Source of the DNA: Actinomyces sp. oral taxon 897
GTDB lineage: Bacteria; Actinomycetota; Actinomycetes; Actinomycetales; Actinomycetaceae
NCBI RefSeq assembly: GCF_002999235.1
Contig: NZ_CP027236.1
Span: 2,170,001-2,234,000 of the forward strand
DNA: 64,000 bases
Reading direction: 5' to 3'
Part shown: positions 46,377-55,662 of the stretch, in pieces
How the letters are laid out: every line of letters starts with the position of its first letter
Numbering within the stretch: the stretch's first letter is position 1
The notes under the pieces: generated by a model
Told to the model about the DNA's origin: nothing
Seen by the model: the letters and a program-made list of their open reading frames with translations, nothing else
The model's database searches: none
Program-made: the position numbers and the translations under genes

Positions 46377-49300
46377 TCAGGGCCCTGCCAGGGTCCGGTC
46401 GGGCTCGACGGCGGCCACGTCCGGGGAGACCGGGGTGCCGTCGGGCGCCGGCCCCAGGCCGGCCACGAGCTCGCTCAGGCGCCGCCCGTCACCGTCCTGG
46501 GTCCGGCCAGCACCCCGACTGGCGGTCCTCGCGCCGCCACCCTGGCCGCTACTCCGGCCGCCACCCTGGCTGGTGCCACCCCTGCCAGCGGTCCTCGCGC
46601 CAGCACCATGACTGGCGCCGCCCTGGTCGCTGCCACCCGGGCCAGCGGTCCTCGCGCCGCCACTCCGGCCGGCACCCGGGCTGGCGGCCCCGGCGCCAGT
46701 GCCGGCGTCGGCTCCGGCGCCACCCTGCCCGCCGACCCCGGCGTCCCGGACGGCCGCGCCCCTACCAGCCGCGCCGCCAGCGCCCCCACTGACCGCGCCG
46801 CCAGTACCCCTGCCAGCGCCCCTGTCGGCACCCTCACCAGCCCTGCCGGCGCCAGTCCCGCTGGCACCAGCCCCGTCGCCCTCAGCTCCCTGCATCATAA
46901 AGGCGGTGGAGATCATGAGCTTAATACGGTTGAGCTGGTTGACCTCGCTGGCGCCGGGGTCGTAGTCAATGGCCACGATATTGGCCTGCGGGAAGCGGCG
47001 GCGCACCTCCCGGAACATGCCCTTGCCGACCACGTGGTTGGGCAGGCAGGCAAAGGGCTGGCAGCACACGATATTAGGCACCCCGTGCTCAATGAGCTCG
47101 ACCATCTCGGCGGTGAGCAGCCAGCCCTCACCGGCCTGGTTGCCCAGGGACAGGATCCGGGAGGCCTTGTCCGCCATGACCGCGATGGGGCTCTCGACGT
47201 CGAACTTCCCGCCGCAGGCGCGCAGGGCGGCGCGGGCGGGGGCCTGGACCTGCTCAATGAACCACACGGCGGCCTTCTGCCGGGTCACCGTCTCCCGGCC
47301 GATGCCGTAGGTGTCCGCCTTCCACCCGGCGGTGACCAGCCCGTTGAGGAGGAACCCGAGCAGGCCCGGGACCACCGCCTCACAGCCCTCGGCCTCGATG
47401 ACGTCCACGACGTGGTTGTTGGCGTCGGGCTGGAACTTGACCAGGATCTCACCGACCACACCCACGCGGGGCCGGCGGGGCACGTCGGCCAGCGGCAGGG
47501 CGTCGAACTCCTTGACCATCTCCCGCAGGAGGCGCCGGTAGCCCAGGCGCCCGCCCCAGGTGGGGCAGCGTCCCCGGTGCTCGAAAAACTCCCCGACAAT
47601 GGTGTTCCAGCGCTCCAGGAGCTCCTGGGCGGAGCCGGGGACCGCCTCGTAGGGGCGCACCCGCAGCAGGCAGGTGTTGAGGGTGTCACCGATGACGACG
47701 CCGCGCAGCATGCTCATCCCCATGGTGGGGGTGAGCTCGAACCCGGGGTTGGACTCGATCCCCTGCAGGGAGACGGCCACCACCGGCACCTGCGGGTACC
47801 CGGCCTCGCGCAGGCCCTTGCGCAGCATGGCGGCGTAGTTGGTGGCCCGGCACATGCCACCGGTCTGGGAGATGGCCACCACGCAGCGGTCGGGGTCGTG
47901 GGAGCCGTCGGTGAAGGCACCAATGAGCTGGCCGATCACCATAATCGCCGGGAAGCAGGCGTCGTTGTTGACGTAGCGCAGCCCCACCTCCAGGTCCGCC
48001 CTGGACGCGGACTCCAGGAGCTCGACCCGGTAGCCCAGGCGCCGCATGAGGGGTACCAGTGGCCGGAAGTGGACCGGGCTCATCTGCGGCATGAGGATGG
48101 TGTGGGTGGCACGCATCTCGCGCGTGAAGACGGGGGTGGCGGCCCCCGGCAGGCTGCGGGAGGCCCGTCCCCCGGCGGGCACGACGGCGGAGGTCAGTGC
48201 CTCGGGGGCACCGGCGCCGGTGGTGGCCGCCCCGGGGGTCGTGGTCGCCCCGGCCTCGACCCCGGCCTCGGCGGCAGCCCCAGCAGTGGCCTCAGTAGCG
48301 GCCTCGGCGTCGGCCTCGGGGGTGCGCGCGGCCCGACGCCCCCGGCGCGCCTCGGCGGCGGCCGCCAGGGAGCGCAGGCGGATGGTGGCAGCCCCCAGGT
48401 TGGAGACCTCGTCGATCTTCAGGGCGGTGTAGACGTCGCCAGCCGACTCCAGGATCTCCTGGACCTGGTCGGTGGTCACGGCGTCCACGCCGCAGCCGAA
48501 GGAGTTGAGCTGGACCAGCTCCAGGTCCTTAGAGCGGGTGACCAGCTCGGCGGCCCGGTAGAGGCGGGAGTGGTAGGCCCACTGGTCGCGCACCCGCAGG
48601 CGGGGGGCGACGTCGGCGGTCCTGACCGGGGTCAGCGGGCTGGGCAGGCCCTGGCTGGTGACGTCCGACCAGTCCGCGGGCGCCTGCGGGTCCTCACCCC
48701 GCCTGGTCAGGGGACCGACCAGGGCCCGGGCGCCGCGCCTGAGGTGCCCGACCGCGCGGGCCAGGGCGCCGGTGGCCACGGCCCTCTCGGCGCCGTCGTC
48801 CTGGCCCGCCTCGGGCTCGGGCAGGACGGAGTCCTCGGAGAGGACCACCATGCCCAGGGTGTTAATGACGTCGGGGACCCCGTGGTTGATCTCGGGGTCA
48901 ACGTGGTAGGGGCGCCCGGCCAGGACGATGCCGGTGCGCCCGTGCTCGCGCATCCACGCCAGGGCCCGGCGCCCCTCGGCGCGCACGTCGGCCTTGAAGG
49001 CGGCGTCCTCGGCCAGGCCCGCGGCCACGGCCCGCCGGGCCTCGGGCAGGGTGACGTCCCAGTCGGCGAACACCTCCACGAGGCGCTCGGCGAGCTTGGC
49101 GGGGTCAGCCAGGTTGAGGAAGGGGGAGAGCAGGCGCACCCGCGGGGCGCCCTGCCCGTGGGCCTCCTCGCCCAGGCCGTCACCCGCGCCGGGCCCCGCG
49201 CCAGCGGAAGGGGCCCGGCCCGCCTCCCGTCCCGCCTCCCGTCCCGCGGCACGGCCCGCGGCGCCGTCGGCCCCCTCGGGCGCCGTGCCCTGGAGGGCCT

Positions 49301-52118
49301 CCACATTGGTGCGGATGACCTCGGGGTAGGTGGCCACGATCGGGCAGTTGTAGTGGTTGTCCGCCCCCTCCACGAGGTCGCGCTCGTAGAAGACGCAGGG
49401 GAACCAGATGGTCTGCACCCCCTTGGAGATGAGCCACTCGACGTGCCCGTGGGCGAGCTTGGCGGGGTAGCAGACGTTCTCGCTGGGGATGGAGTCCATG
49501 CCCTTCTCGAACAGCTCGTGGTCCGAGCGCCCCGAGAGCATGACGCGGAACCCCAGCGAGGTGAGCACCGTGAACCACAGGGGGTAGTTCTCGTACATGC
49601 CCAGCACCCGGGGCACGCCGATCTCCCCGCGCGTCTCCTGGCCCTTGCGCAGGCGCCGGTAGGCGAAGGTGCGCCTGAACTTGTAGTCGTAGAGGTTGGG
49701 CAGGTCGGACTTCTTGGCGCGGCGCTCCTGGGTGGCGCCCCGCTCGCAGCGGTTGCCCGAGACGTGGCGCGACCCGTCGGAGAAGGTGGTGATAGTGAGC
49801 TTGCAGTGGTTCTGGCACAGCCTGCAGGTGGCGGTCTCGGTGGTGAGGCTGAAACGGGAGAGCTCGGCCAGGGTCATGAGCCGCCCCGGGGTGCCGTCGT
49901 AGGTCTGGTGGGCGGTCAGGGCCGCACCGAGGGCGCCCATGAGACCGGCGACGTCGGGGCGCACCACCTCACGGCCGGTGAGGATCTCGAAGGCGCGCAG
50001 GACGGCGTCGTTGAGGAAGGTGCCGCCCTGGACGGAGACGCGCTCCCCCAGCTGGGAGGGGTCCTTGAGCTTAATGACCTTGTACAGGGCGTTGCGCACC
50101 ACCGAGTAGGACAGCCCGGCGCTGATCTCCCCCACCGTGGCGGACTCCTTCTGGGCCTGCTTGACCGAGGAGTTCATGAACACGGTGCAGCGCGAGCCCA
50201 GGTCCACCGGGCGGGGGGCCGTCAGGGCGGTGTCGGCGAACTCCTGGACGCTCAGGCCCATGGACTGGGCGAAGGTCTGGAGGAAGGAGCCGCACCCGGC
50301 CGAGCAGGCCTCGTTGACGCTAATGGAGTCAATGGCCTCACCGCGGATACGCAGGTACTTCATGTCCTGCCCGCCAATGTCAATGACGCTGGTCACCCCG
50401 GGGTTGAGGTGGGCGGCGGCCCGGTAGTGGGCCATGGTCTCCACCACTCCCTCGTCCAGGTGGAGGGCGGCCTTGACCAGGGACTCGCCGTAGCCGGTGA
50501 CGCAGGAGCGGGCAATGCGCACGCCCTCGGGCATCTCGACGTGAATGCGGCGCAGGATCTCCACGGCGGCGGTCACGGGGTCGCCCTCGTTACCGGCGTA
50601 GTGCTCCCAGACAATGCGGTCGGCCTCGTCCAGCACGACGGCCTTAATGGTGGTGGACCCGGCGTCAATACCCAGGAAGCAGTCGGCAGGGCGCGGGGCG
50701 TCCTGCGGCCCGCTACCGGCCTCGGCATCCCCAGCGGACCCGGTCTTCCCGCTACCGGTGAGCGGCTCCCCGGCGGGCCCGGCCTCCTCAGCGGACCCGA
50801 TATCCGCCGCGCCAGGTGCGCTCCCAGTACCGGCGCCCGCGGTACCGCCGGGCGTGCCCCCACCGTCCTCGACGGTCTCCGCCCTAGCGGCCGTGCCCTC
50901 AGCCTGGCTGCCAGCGGCACCGGCGCCCGCGTCCTCGGCGGCCCGACCCGTCTCCGCCTCGCCCTCGGCGGAGGCAGCGGCGCTCGCGGCACCCTCAGCC
51001 TGGCTGCCAGCCTCGCCACCAGCGCCCCCGGCCCCCTCACCGCTACCGGGCCGCGGCCAGCTGGCGCGCTCCACAGTGGCCCGGGCGTGGCGACGCCGGA
51101 ACACGGCCAGCTCCTCCTCGGAGGCGAACAGGGGCCGCATGCGGGAGGTGGCCAGGCTCAGGGCGCGCCGGGTGGCCAGGCGCGTGACGAGCTCCCCCAG
51201 GGTGGTGGGGGCGCCGGTGGCGAGGTAGGCGGCGCCCAGGGCCACGTAGAGCTGGGCGTCGGGCGGGCAGCTGAAGGAGTCCACCTGCCCGGACAGGGTG
51301 CGCTCAAAGGCGGCGCGCAGCTGGGGCAGGAAGTGCAGGGGGCCGCCCAGGAACATGACCTCCCCCCGGATGGGGCGGCCGCAGGCCAGGCCGGCGATGG
51401 TCTGGGTGACCACGGCCGCCAGCACGGAGGCGGCCAGGTCCTCGCTGGCGGCCCCCTGGTTGATCAGGGGCTGGAGGTCGGACTTGGCGAACACCCCGCA
51501 GCGCGAGGCAATGGGGTACAGGGTGGTGTAGCGGCTGGCGAGCTCGTCCAGGCCGGGGGCGTCGGTGTGGAGCAGCTGGGCCATCTGGTCGATAAAGGCC
51601 CCGGTGCCTCCCGCGCAGGTACCGTTCATACGCTGCTCGGGGGTGGGGTGGAGGTAGGTGATCTTGGCGTCCTCGCCGCCGAGCTCGATAATGACGTCGG
51701 TCTGCGGGTCCCGACGGCGCACGGTCTCGGTCTCGGCAATGACCTCCTGGACGAACGGCAGGCCCATGAGGGTGGCCAGGCTCAGCCCGGCGCTGCCGGT
51801 GACGGCGCCGCGCACCTGGGCGTCAGGGAACCGCTCGGCCGCCTCGCCCAGGAGGCGGGTGACCTCCCCGCGCACGTCGGCGTTGTGGCGGTGGTACTCG
51901 GCGAGGACGGGCTGGGCGGGGGCCTCGCCCTCACCGGTCCCGACGGCGCCCGGCAGCCCGAGACCACCTGGCAGCCCGGGGCCACCCGGCCCGACCGCCG
52001 TCTCCGGCAGGAGGACCAGCTTGACGGTGGTCGAGCCAATGTCAAGGCCCAGGCGCAGGGCGGGGCCGGGCGGGCGCGCGGGAGCGGGTACTGGTACTGG
52101 TGCCGGGACTGTGGTCAT
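46377..52118 (-). CDS. giant 2-hydroxyacyl-CoA dehydratase activase-related fusion protein
   Basis: Protein of 1913 residues uniting activase and dehydratase-like parts. ATPase domain 1 (about 20-330) starts LRLGLDIGSTTVKLVLL. ATPase domain 2 (about 479-750) has FLGIDAGSTTIKAVVLDE and the cluster-binding NEACSAGCGSFLQ. A DUF2229-type region (about 770-960) has CRLCQNHCKL and ENVCYPAKLAHGHV. An HgdB-like region (about 1330-1740) has YVNNDACFPAIMVIGQL and AISQTGGMCRATNY. The family is normally about 1400-1600 residues; the excess is Ala/Gly-rich spacer at about 348-476, 970-1005 and 1252-1310, and a Gly/Arg tail at about 1741-1876. GAAGAGG precedes the ATG. The true reaction of these single-chain proteins is unknown; oxygen-sensitive iron-sulfur chemistry is inferred. 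It is divergent from a TetR gene. Confidence 0.87.
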   Translation of the reverse strand: MTTVPAPVPVPAPARPPGPALRLGLDIGSTTVKLVLLPETAVGPGGPGLPGGLGLPGAVGTGEGEAPAQPVLAEYHRHNADVRGEVTRLLGEAAERFPDAQVRGAVTGSAGLSLATLMGLPFVQEVIAETETVRRRDPQTDVIIELGGEDAKITYLHPTPEQRMNGTCAGGTGAFIDQMAQLLHTDAPGLDELASRYTTLYPIASRCGVFAKSDLQPLINQGAASEDLAASVLAAVVTQTIAGLACGRPIRGEVMFLGGPLHFLPQLRAAFERTLSGQVDSFSCPPDAQLYVALGAAYLATGAPTTLGELVTRLATRRALSLATSRMRPLFASEEELAVFRRRHARATVERASWPRPGSGEGAGGAGGEAGSQAEGAASAAASAEGEAETGRAAEDAGAGAAGSQAEGTAARAETVEDGGGTPGGTAGAGTGSAPGAADIGSAEEAGPAGEPLTGSGKTGSAGDAEAGSGPQDAPRPADCFLGIDAGSTTIKAVVLDEADRIVWEHYAGNEGDPVTAAVEILRRIHVEMPEGVRIARSCVTGYGESLVKAALHLDEGVVETMAHYRAAAHLNPGVTSVIDIGGQDMKYLRIRGEAIDSISVNEACSAGCGSFLQTFAQSMGLSVQEFADTALTAPRPVDLGSRCTVFMNSSVKQAQKESATVGEISAGLSYSVVRNALYKVIKLKDPSQLGERVSVQGGTFLNDAVLRAFEILTGREVVRPDVAGLMGALGAALTAHQTYDGTPGRLMTLAELSRFSLTTETATCRLCQNHCKLTITTFSDGSRHVSGNRCERGATQERRAKKSDLPNLYDYKFRRTFAYRRLRKGQETRGEIGVPRVLGMYENYPLWFTVLTSLGFRVMLSGRSDHELFEKGMDSIPSENVCYPAKLAHGHVEWLISKGVQTIWFPCVFYERDLVEGADNHYNCPIVATYPEVIRTNVEALQGTAPEGADGAAGRAAGREAGREAGRAPSAGAGPGAGDGLGEEAHGQGAPRVRLLSPFLNLADPAKLAERLVEVFADWDVTLPEARRAVAAGLAEDAAFKADVRAEGRRALAWMREHGRTGIVLAGRPYHVDPEINHGVPDVINTLGMVVLSEDSVLPEPEAGQDDGAERAVATGALARAVGHLRRGARALVGPLTRRGEDPQAPADWSDVTSQGLPSPLTPVRTADVAPRLRVRDQWAYHSRLYRAAELVTRSKDLELVQLNSFGCGVDAVTTDQVQEILESAGDVYTALKIDEVSNLGAATIRLRSLAAAAEARRGRRAARTPEADAEAATEATAGAAAEAGVEAGATTTPGAATTGAGAPEALTSAVVPAGGRASRSLPGAATPVFTREMRATHTILMPQMSPVHFRPLVPLMRRLGYRVELLESASRADLEVGLRYVNNDACFPAIMVIGQLIGAFTDGSHDPDRCVVAISQTGGMCRATNYAAMLRKGLREAGYPQVPVVAVSLQGIESNPGFELTPTMGMSMLRGVVIGDTLNTCLLRVRPYEAVPGSAQELLERWNTIVGEFFEHRGRCPTWGGRLGYRRLLREMVKEFDALPLADVPRRPRVGVVGEILVKFQPDANNHVVDVIEAEGCEAVVPGLLGFLLNGLVTAGWKADTYGIGRETVTRQKAAVWFIEQVQAPARAALRACGGKFDVESPIAVMADKASRILSLGNQAGEGWLLTAEMVELIEHGVPNIVCCQPFACLPNHVVGKGMFREVRRRFPQANIVAIDYDPGASEVNQLNRIKLMISTAFMMQGAEGDGAGASGTGAGRAGEGADRGAGRGTGGAVSGGAGGAAGRGAAVRDAGVGGQGGAGADAGTGAGAASPGAGRSGGARTAGPGGSDQGGASHGAGARTAGRGGTSQGGGRSSGQGGGARTASRGAGRTQDGDGRRLSELVAGLGPAPDGTPVSPDVAAVEPDRTLAGP

Positions 52119-52169
52119 GTCGTCACCTCTTCAGGACGTGAGGCACCGTAACCAGGCCGCCGACCGTGA

Positions 52170-52184
52170 TTCAACAGCGTTGAA
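52170..52184. promoter_or_regulatory. palindrome TTCAACAGCGTTGAA (probable TetR operator)
   Basis: A perfect 6-3-6 inverted repeat 52 bases upstream of the giant activase gene and in the divergent gap with the TetR gene. A related 12-of-15 copy lies at 52278. Confidence 0.7.
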
Positions 52185-52277
52185 ATACTGTTCCCCTCCG
52201 CCCGGCCCCCGACGTGACCTTTTCGTTGCGATCACGCTGGTCGCCAGGACCCCGGCACGCTGCGAGCGCAATATCTA

Positions 52278-52292
52278 CTCGACGGCGTTGAA
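52278..52292. promoter_or_regulatory. second copy of the TetR-type operator
   Basis: CTCGACGGCGTTGAA matches 12 of 15 positions of the palindrome at 52170. It lies just upstream of a TATATT hexamer (52304-52309) facing the TetR gene, so it could mediate autorepression. Confidence 0.55.
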
Positions 52293-52349
52293 TATCGAAC
52301 CATTATATTTTCGTAATATGAGGGCCCCGGATGACCTACCCTCAAGGAC

Positions 52350-53102
52350 ATGACCACCGACCAGGGCAGGGGTGTGCGCGGGACCGCGGACACGGGCGAG
52401 CAGGGGCGGCGTCGGCCCCGGCGGGGACGACGGGCGAGGCCCGAGGGCCCCTCCACCCGCGAGGCCATCCTGGCCGCGGCCCGCGAGTCCTTCCTCACCC
52501 GCGGCTACGCGGGCACCACCATCCGGGCCCTGGCCCGCACGGCCGGCGTCGACCCGGCACTCGTCTCCTACTACTTCGGCTCCAAGGGCGACCTCTTCGC
52601 CGCCGCCATGAACCTGCGGATCCGCGCCAGCGAGGAGATCGACGCCGTCCTGGCCGGTGACCTGCGCACCGCCGGCCCCCGCCTGGTGCGCCTGGCGCTG
52701 ACCGCCTGGGACGACGAGGAGGGCGGGGTCACCTTCCGCGCCCTGCTGCGCTGGATCGCCACCGACGACGGCGCCCCGGAGGCGATCCAGGCCTACGCCA
52801 CCGAGCAGATCGCCGTCCCGGTGGCGCAGGCGCTCGGGCGGGCGGGCGCGGCCCGCTCCGAGGCCCGCGAACGGGCCACGCTGGTCGGCAGCCAGGTGGT
52901 GGGGCTGGCCATGGCGCGCTACGTCCTGCGCCTCGAGCCGCTGGCGAGCGCGAGCATCGACAGGGTCGTGGAGCTCGTGGCGCCGACGCTCCAGCACTAC
53001 CTCACGGGCCCCCTGACCACCCGCTCCTTCGCCGCGCCACCGGTCCCCGCCGCGGCCGGCACCACACCGACCCCGCCCAGGACACACGTCAGTATGAGGT
53101 AG
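52350..53102 (+). CDS. TetR-family transcriptional regulator
   Basis: Regulator of 250 residues. A 35-residue Arg-rich lead precedes the TetR helix-turn-helix at about residues 37-83 (STREAILAAARESFLTRGYAG, TIRALARTAGVDPALVSYYFG). The C-terminal ligand domain resembles the TetR_C group with RATLVGSQVVGLAMARYVLRL. Its neighbour on the divergent side is the giant activase, and two matching palindromes lie between them, so it probably represses that gene and itself. The ATG at 52350 is preceded by AAGGA only one base away; a GTG at 52374 is an alternative. An 11-codon upstream frame overlaps this start, so translational coupling is possible. Confidence 0.88.
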   Translation: MTTDQGRGVRGTADTGEQGRRRPRRGRRARPEGPSTREAILAAARESFLTRGYAGTTIRALARTAGVDPALVSYYFGSKGDLFAAAMNLRIRASEEIDAVLAGDLRTAGPRLVRLALTAWDDEEGGVTFRALLRWIATDDGAPEAIQAYATEQIAVPVAQALGRAGAARSEARERATLVGSQVVGLAMARYVLRLEPLASASIDRVVELVAPTLQHYLTGPLTTRSFAAPPVPAAAGTTPTPPRTHVSMR

Positions 53103-53179
53103 AACACGCATCCCCCCTCTCCCGCTCCACCGGTCTCAACCGATAGCGTTCACAGGGACCACGTTGCCAGGAGATCACA

Positions 53180-53281
53180 ATGACCACACCGTCTCACGGC
53201 GCTCCTGGGCAGCAGCCCGGCGCCCCACCGAGGCCCGCACCGTCACGCCCCGGCGCCCGGCCGCCAGCACGATGTCCTTAG
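53180..53281 (+). pseudogene. decayed fourth copy of the eight-cysteine protein family (5' remnant)
   Basis: CCAGGAGATCACA followed by ATGACCACACCG and GGGCAGCAGCCCGGCGCC closely matches the start and ribosome-binding region of the genes at 53550 and 54800. The frame gives only MTTPSHGAPGQQPGAPPRPA and 13 further residues before a stop. The rest of the gap to 53549 (about 270 bases) has no recognisable continuation, so most of the gene has been lost. Confidence 0.7.
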
Positions 53282-53549
53282 GCCCACGTGGACCGTCCTG
53301 GTCGGCCAAGGACAGCGGTTCCCCCACCGCGTAGGATCGTCTAGCCTTCTGTCCGGGCGACGCCGCCACCCCCCGCGCCCCGCCGAGGAGGACGCGCGGC
53401 ACGCCCACCTCAGTCCAGCCCCCGACCACGGCACCTACCCAGCCCCTGGCCTGCGATGGCGCCACGTCCCTCGCGGCGCGACAATAACGCCGCTAGTCAG
53501 TCTCATCCGATAGCCTGCGGAAGAGTCCTTCCCTGTCAGGAGACCGTTT

Positions 53550-54719
53550 ATGACCACCTCACCGCCCTACGGCTCCTCCGGGCAGCGGCCCGGTGCCGTA
53601 CCCGGCCAGCCCGTGCCTCCCTACGGGGCCACACCGGGCGTCCCCACGAACCAGCCCGCGTACGGTGCCGGCACCCCGGCATACGCGGCAGGTGAAACCG
53701 AGTACAGCGACCAGGCGCCGACCATCCAGGTCCCCATCGGCCAGATGTCAGCCGGGCAGGTGCCCCCTGCGGCCCCGGGCCAGGTGCCGCCGGGTCAGTA
53801 CCCGTCGGATCCGTACCAGTCGGGTCAGTACTCGTCCGGTCAGTACCAGTCGGGTCAGTACTCGTCGGGCCAGTATTCGCCGGGTCAGGTGCCGAACGGC
53901 TTCGCGCCCGGACAGGCGCCCATGGGACAGGTACCCGCCCCCGGTATGGCACCGGCCTACGCCAGTCCGCCCCCTGCCCGCAAGAGCGGCAGCAACGGGC
54001 CGGTCATCGCCGTCATCGCGGTGGTCATGGTGGCGGTCATCGGCGTCCTGGCCTTCTTCCTCATCCAGGGCAAGGACACCAAGCCCGTGGCGGACCCGAC
54101 CACCAGCTCCCCCCAGGAGACCACGTCCACCCCCGAGGTGTCCCCGACCCCGGACACCAAGAGCCCCACCCCCACCCCGGGAGGCAACGGGACCGCGACC
54201 TCACTGAGCAGCGCCTCCAAGGGGGACTGCGTGAGCGGGCTCGTCGAGGGCACGAAGCTCTCGGACGTCAAGGTGACCGACTGCTCAAGCAGCTCGGCCA
54301 CCCACAAGATCCTGGACAAGGTCTCCTCGGAGACCGCCTGCCTCACGGTAGCCAGCGCGGAGGCGGCCGTCCCCGTCAACCCGGTCGTCGCGGTCCAGTA
54401 CCTGTGCATGGGCCCCAAGGACGTTGACCCGTCCCAGGGGGTCAATATCGCCAAGGTGGGCGACTGCCTCATAGACGACTCCTCCCCCAACCTGATCAAC
54501 AAGGTCAAGAAGACGGAGTGCACCACCACCGGCTCCTACCCGATTCAGGTCGTGATAAAGGAGGGCGCCAACACGATCGACAGGGACAACGCCTACGACA
54601 AGTGCACTGCCGCGGGAGCCTCCAACCCGTACACGTTCTACCCGTGGTCCATGACCAGGTACGGAGACGGCAGCACGCTCCCCAACGACATCGTGTTCTG
54701 CCTGGGGAGCCCGAACTGA
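53550..54719 (+). CDS. membrane protein with duplicated four-cysteine module (paralog 1)
   Basis: Protein of 389 residues, first of three tandem paralogs. Residues 1-145 are Pro/Gly/Gln/Tyr-rich, including five-residue repeats of the type GQYSS, probably cytoplasmic. One membrane helix lies at about 150-173 (GPVIAVIAVVMVAVIGVLAF). A Pro/Thr linker follows. The external part holds two similar modules, each with four cysteines: GDC, then (T)DC or (T)EC, then AC or KC, then LC or FC (KGDCVSG ... YLCMG; VGDCLIDD ... VFCLG). The pattern resembles the LppU-type extracellular domain of actinobacteria. AGGAG lies ten bases before the ATG. Function unknown; disulfides are likely if exported. Confidence 0.72.
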   Translation: MTTSPPYGSSGQRPGAVPGQPVPPYGATPGVPTNQPAYGAGTPAYAAGETEYSDQAPTIQVPIGQMSAGQVPPAAPGQVPPGQYPSDPYQSGQYSSGQYQSGQYSSGQYSPGQVPNGFAPGQAPMGQVPAPGMAPAYASPPPARKSGSNGPVIAVIAVVMVAVIGVLAFFLIQGKDTKPVADPTTSSPQETTSTPEVSPTPDTKSPTPTPGGNGTATSLSSASKGDCVSGLVEGTKLSDVKVTDCSSSSATHKILDKVSSETACLTVASAEAAVPVNPVVAVQYLCMGPKDVDPSQGVNIAKVGDCLIDDSSPNLINKVKKTECTTTGSYPIQVVIKEGANTIDRDNAYDKCTAAGASNPYTFYPWSMTRYGDGSTLPNDIVFCLGSPN

Positions 54720-54799
54720 GAAGCGGGCCGCACCGCGCCACCTCGTCGGGTACCCAGCCGACATCCTGTGGAAGACACCTCACCAGTCAGGAGAACACA

Positions 54800-55648
54800 A
54801 TGACCACCTCACCCTACGGCACCCCCGGGCAGCAGCCCGGCGCCGTACCCGGGCAGCCCGGTGCCGCACCCGGGCAGCCCACACCCCCCTACGGGGTCGG
54901 TACACCGGGAGCCCCCACCAATCCGCCCCTGTTCAGCTCCAGCTCCCCGACCTACGGGACACCAGGCCCCGGGGAGTACGGCACCTCGGAGGGCCAGATC
55001 CCTCTCGCCGCAGCCGCCTACGGCACCCCGACCCCCACCACCAGGAAGCCCAGCACGATGAGGATCGTCCTGACGGCCGTGGTACTCGTCATCGCCCTGG
55101 GCGTGGGAGGCTTTGTCATCTTCCAGCAGTCCGGCTCCGCCCTGGGCCGCGCCTCGAAGGGGGACTGCGTGGCCGGGGTCGGGGAGGGCAAGGACCTCGA
55201 CAACGCCAAGCGGGTGGACTGCTCGGACAGCTCGGCCACCTACCAGGTCCTGGACAAGGTATCCTCGGAGACCGACTGCCTCAAGGTAGCCGGCACGGAG
55301 GCCGCCGTCCCCACGACCAAGCGCTCCTCCGCAGACTACCTGTGCCTCATCACCAAGGGATCCGACCCGTCCCAGGGCGCCAACACCATTAAGGCAGGCG
55401 ACTGCCTCAAGGAGGACTCCTCCGCCACGACCGGCGTGAGAAAGTCCGACTGCAGCTCCGGCTCCTACCCGGTCCAGGCCGTTATCACCGACCCCCGTGG
55501 CATTACGGAGGCCAACGCCTACGACAAGTGCACCGCTGCCGGTGCCTCCGACCCGGAGCAGTACTACGAGTGGGCCATGCTCAAGTACAGCAGCGTCAAG
55601 GTCGCGGCCACCGCTGACCTGGTGTTCTGCGTGGGTGCGAAGAACTGA
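54800..55648 (+). CDS. membrane protein with duplicated four-cysteine module (paralog 2)
   Basis: Protein of 282 residues, clearly related to the preceding gene through the promoter-proximal sequence, the N-terminal MTTSPYGTPGQQPGA, the helix (IVLTAVVLVIALGVGGFVIF) and the two external modules. The cysteines are in KGDCVAG, RVDCSDS, TDCLKV, YLCLI, then AGDCLKE, KSDCSSG, YDKCTAA and VFCVG. The cytoplasmic repeat region is much shorter than in paralog 1. AGGAGAACACA precedes the ATG. It is separated from paralog 1 by 80 bases and from paralog 3 by 14, so at least 2 and 3 share a transcript. Confidence 0.75.
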   Translation: MTTSPYGTPGQQPGAVPGQPGAAPGQPTPPYGVGTPGAPTNPPLFSSSSPTYGTPGPGEYGTSEGQIPLAAAAYGTPTPTTRKPSTMRIVLTAVVLVIALGVGGFVIFQQSGSALGRASKGDCVAGVGEGKDLDNAKRVDCSDSSATYQVLDKVSSETDCLKVAGTEAAVPTTKRSSADYLCLITKGSDPSQGANTIKAGDCLKEDSSATTGVRKSDCSSGSYPVQAVITDPRGITEANAYDKCTAAGASDPEQYYEWAMLKYSSVKVAATADLVFCVGAKN

Positions 55649-55662
55649 CGTTGGAGACCGTC

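Noticed and set aside
46608..52151. An 1847-codon open frame on the plus strand
   Set aside because: It is the antisense of the giant activase gene; its composition is a Gly/Asp/Val-rich shadow typical of GC-rich DNA and has no recognisable domain.
53175..53465. A 96-codon minus-strand frame beside the TetR gene
   Set aside because: It overlaps the decayed paralog remnant and has no start context or recognisable feature.
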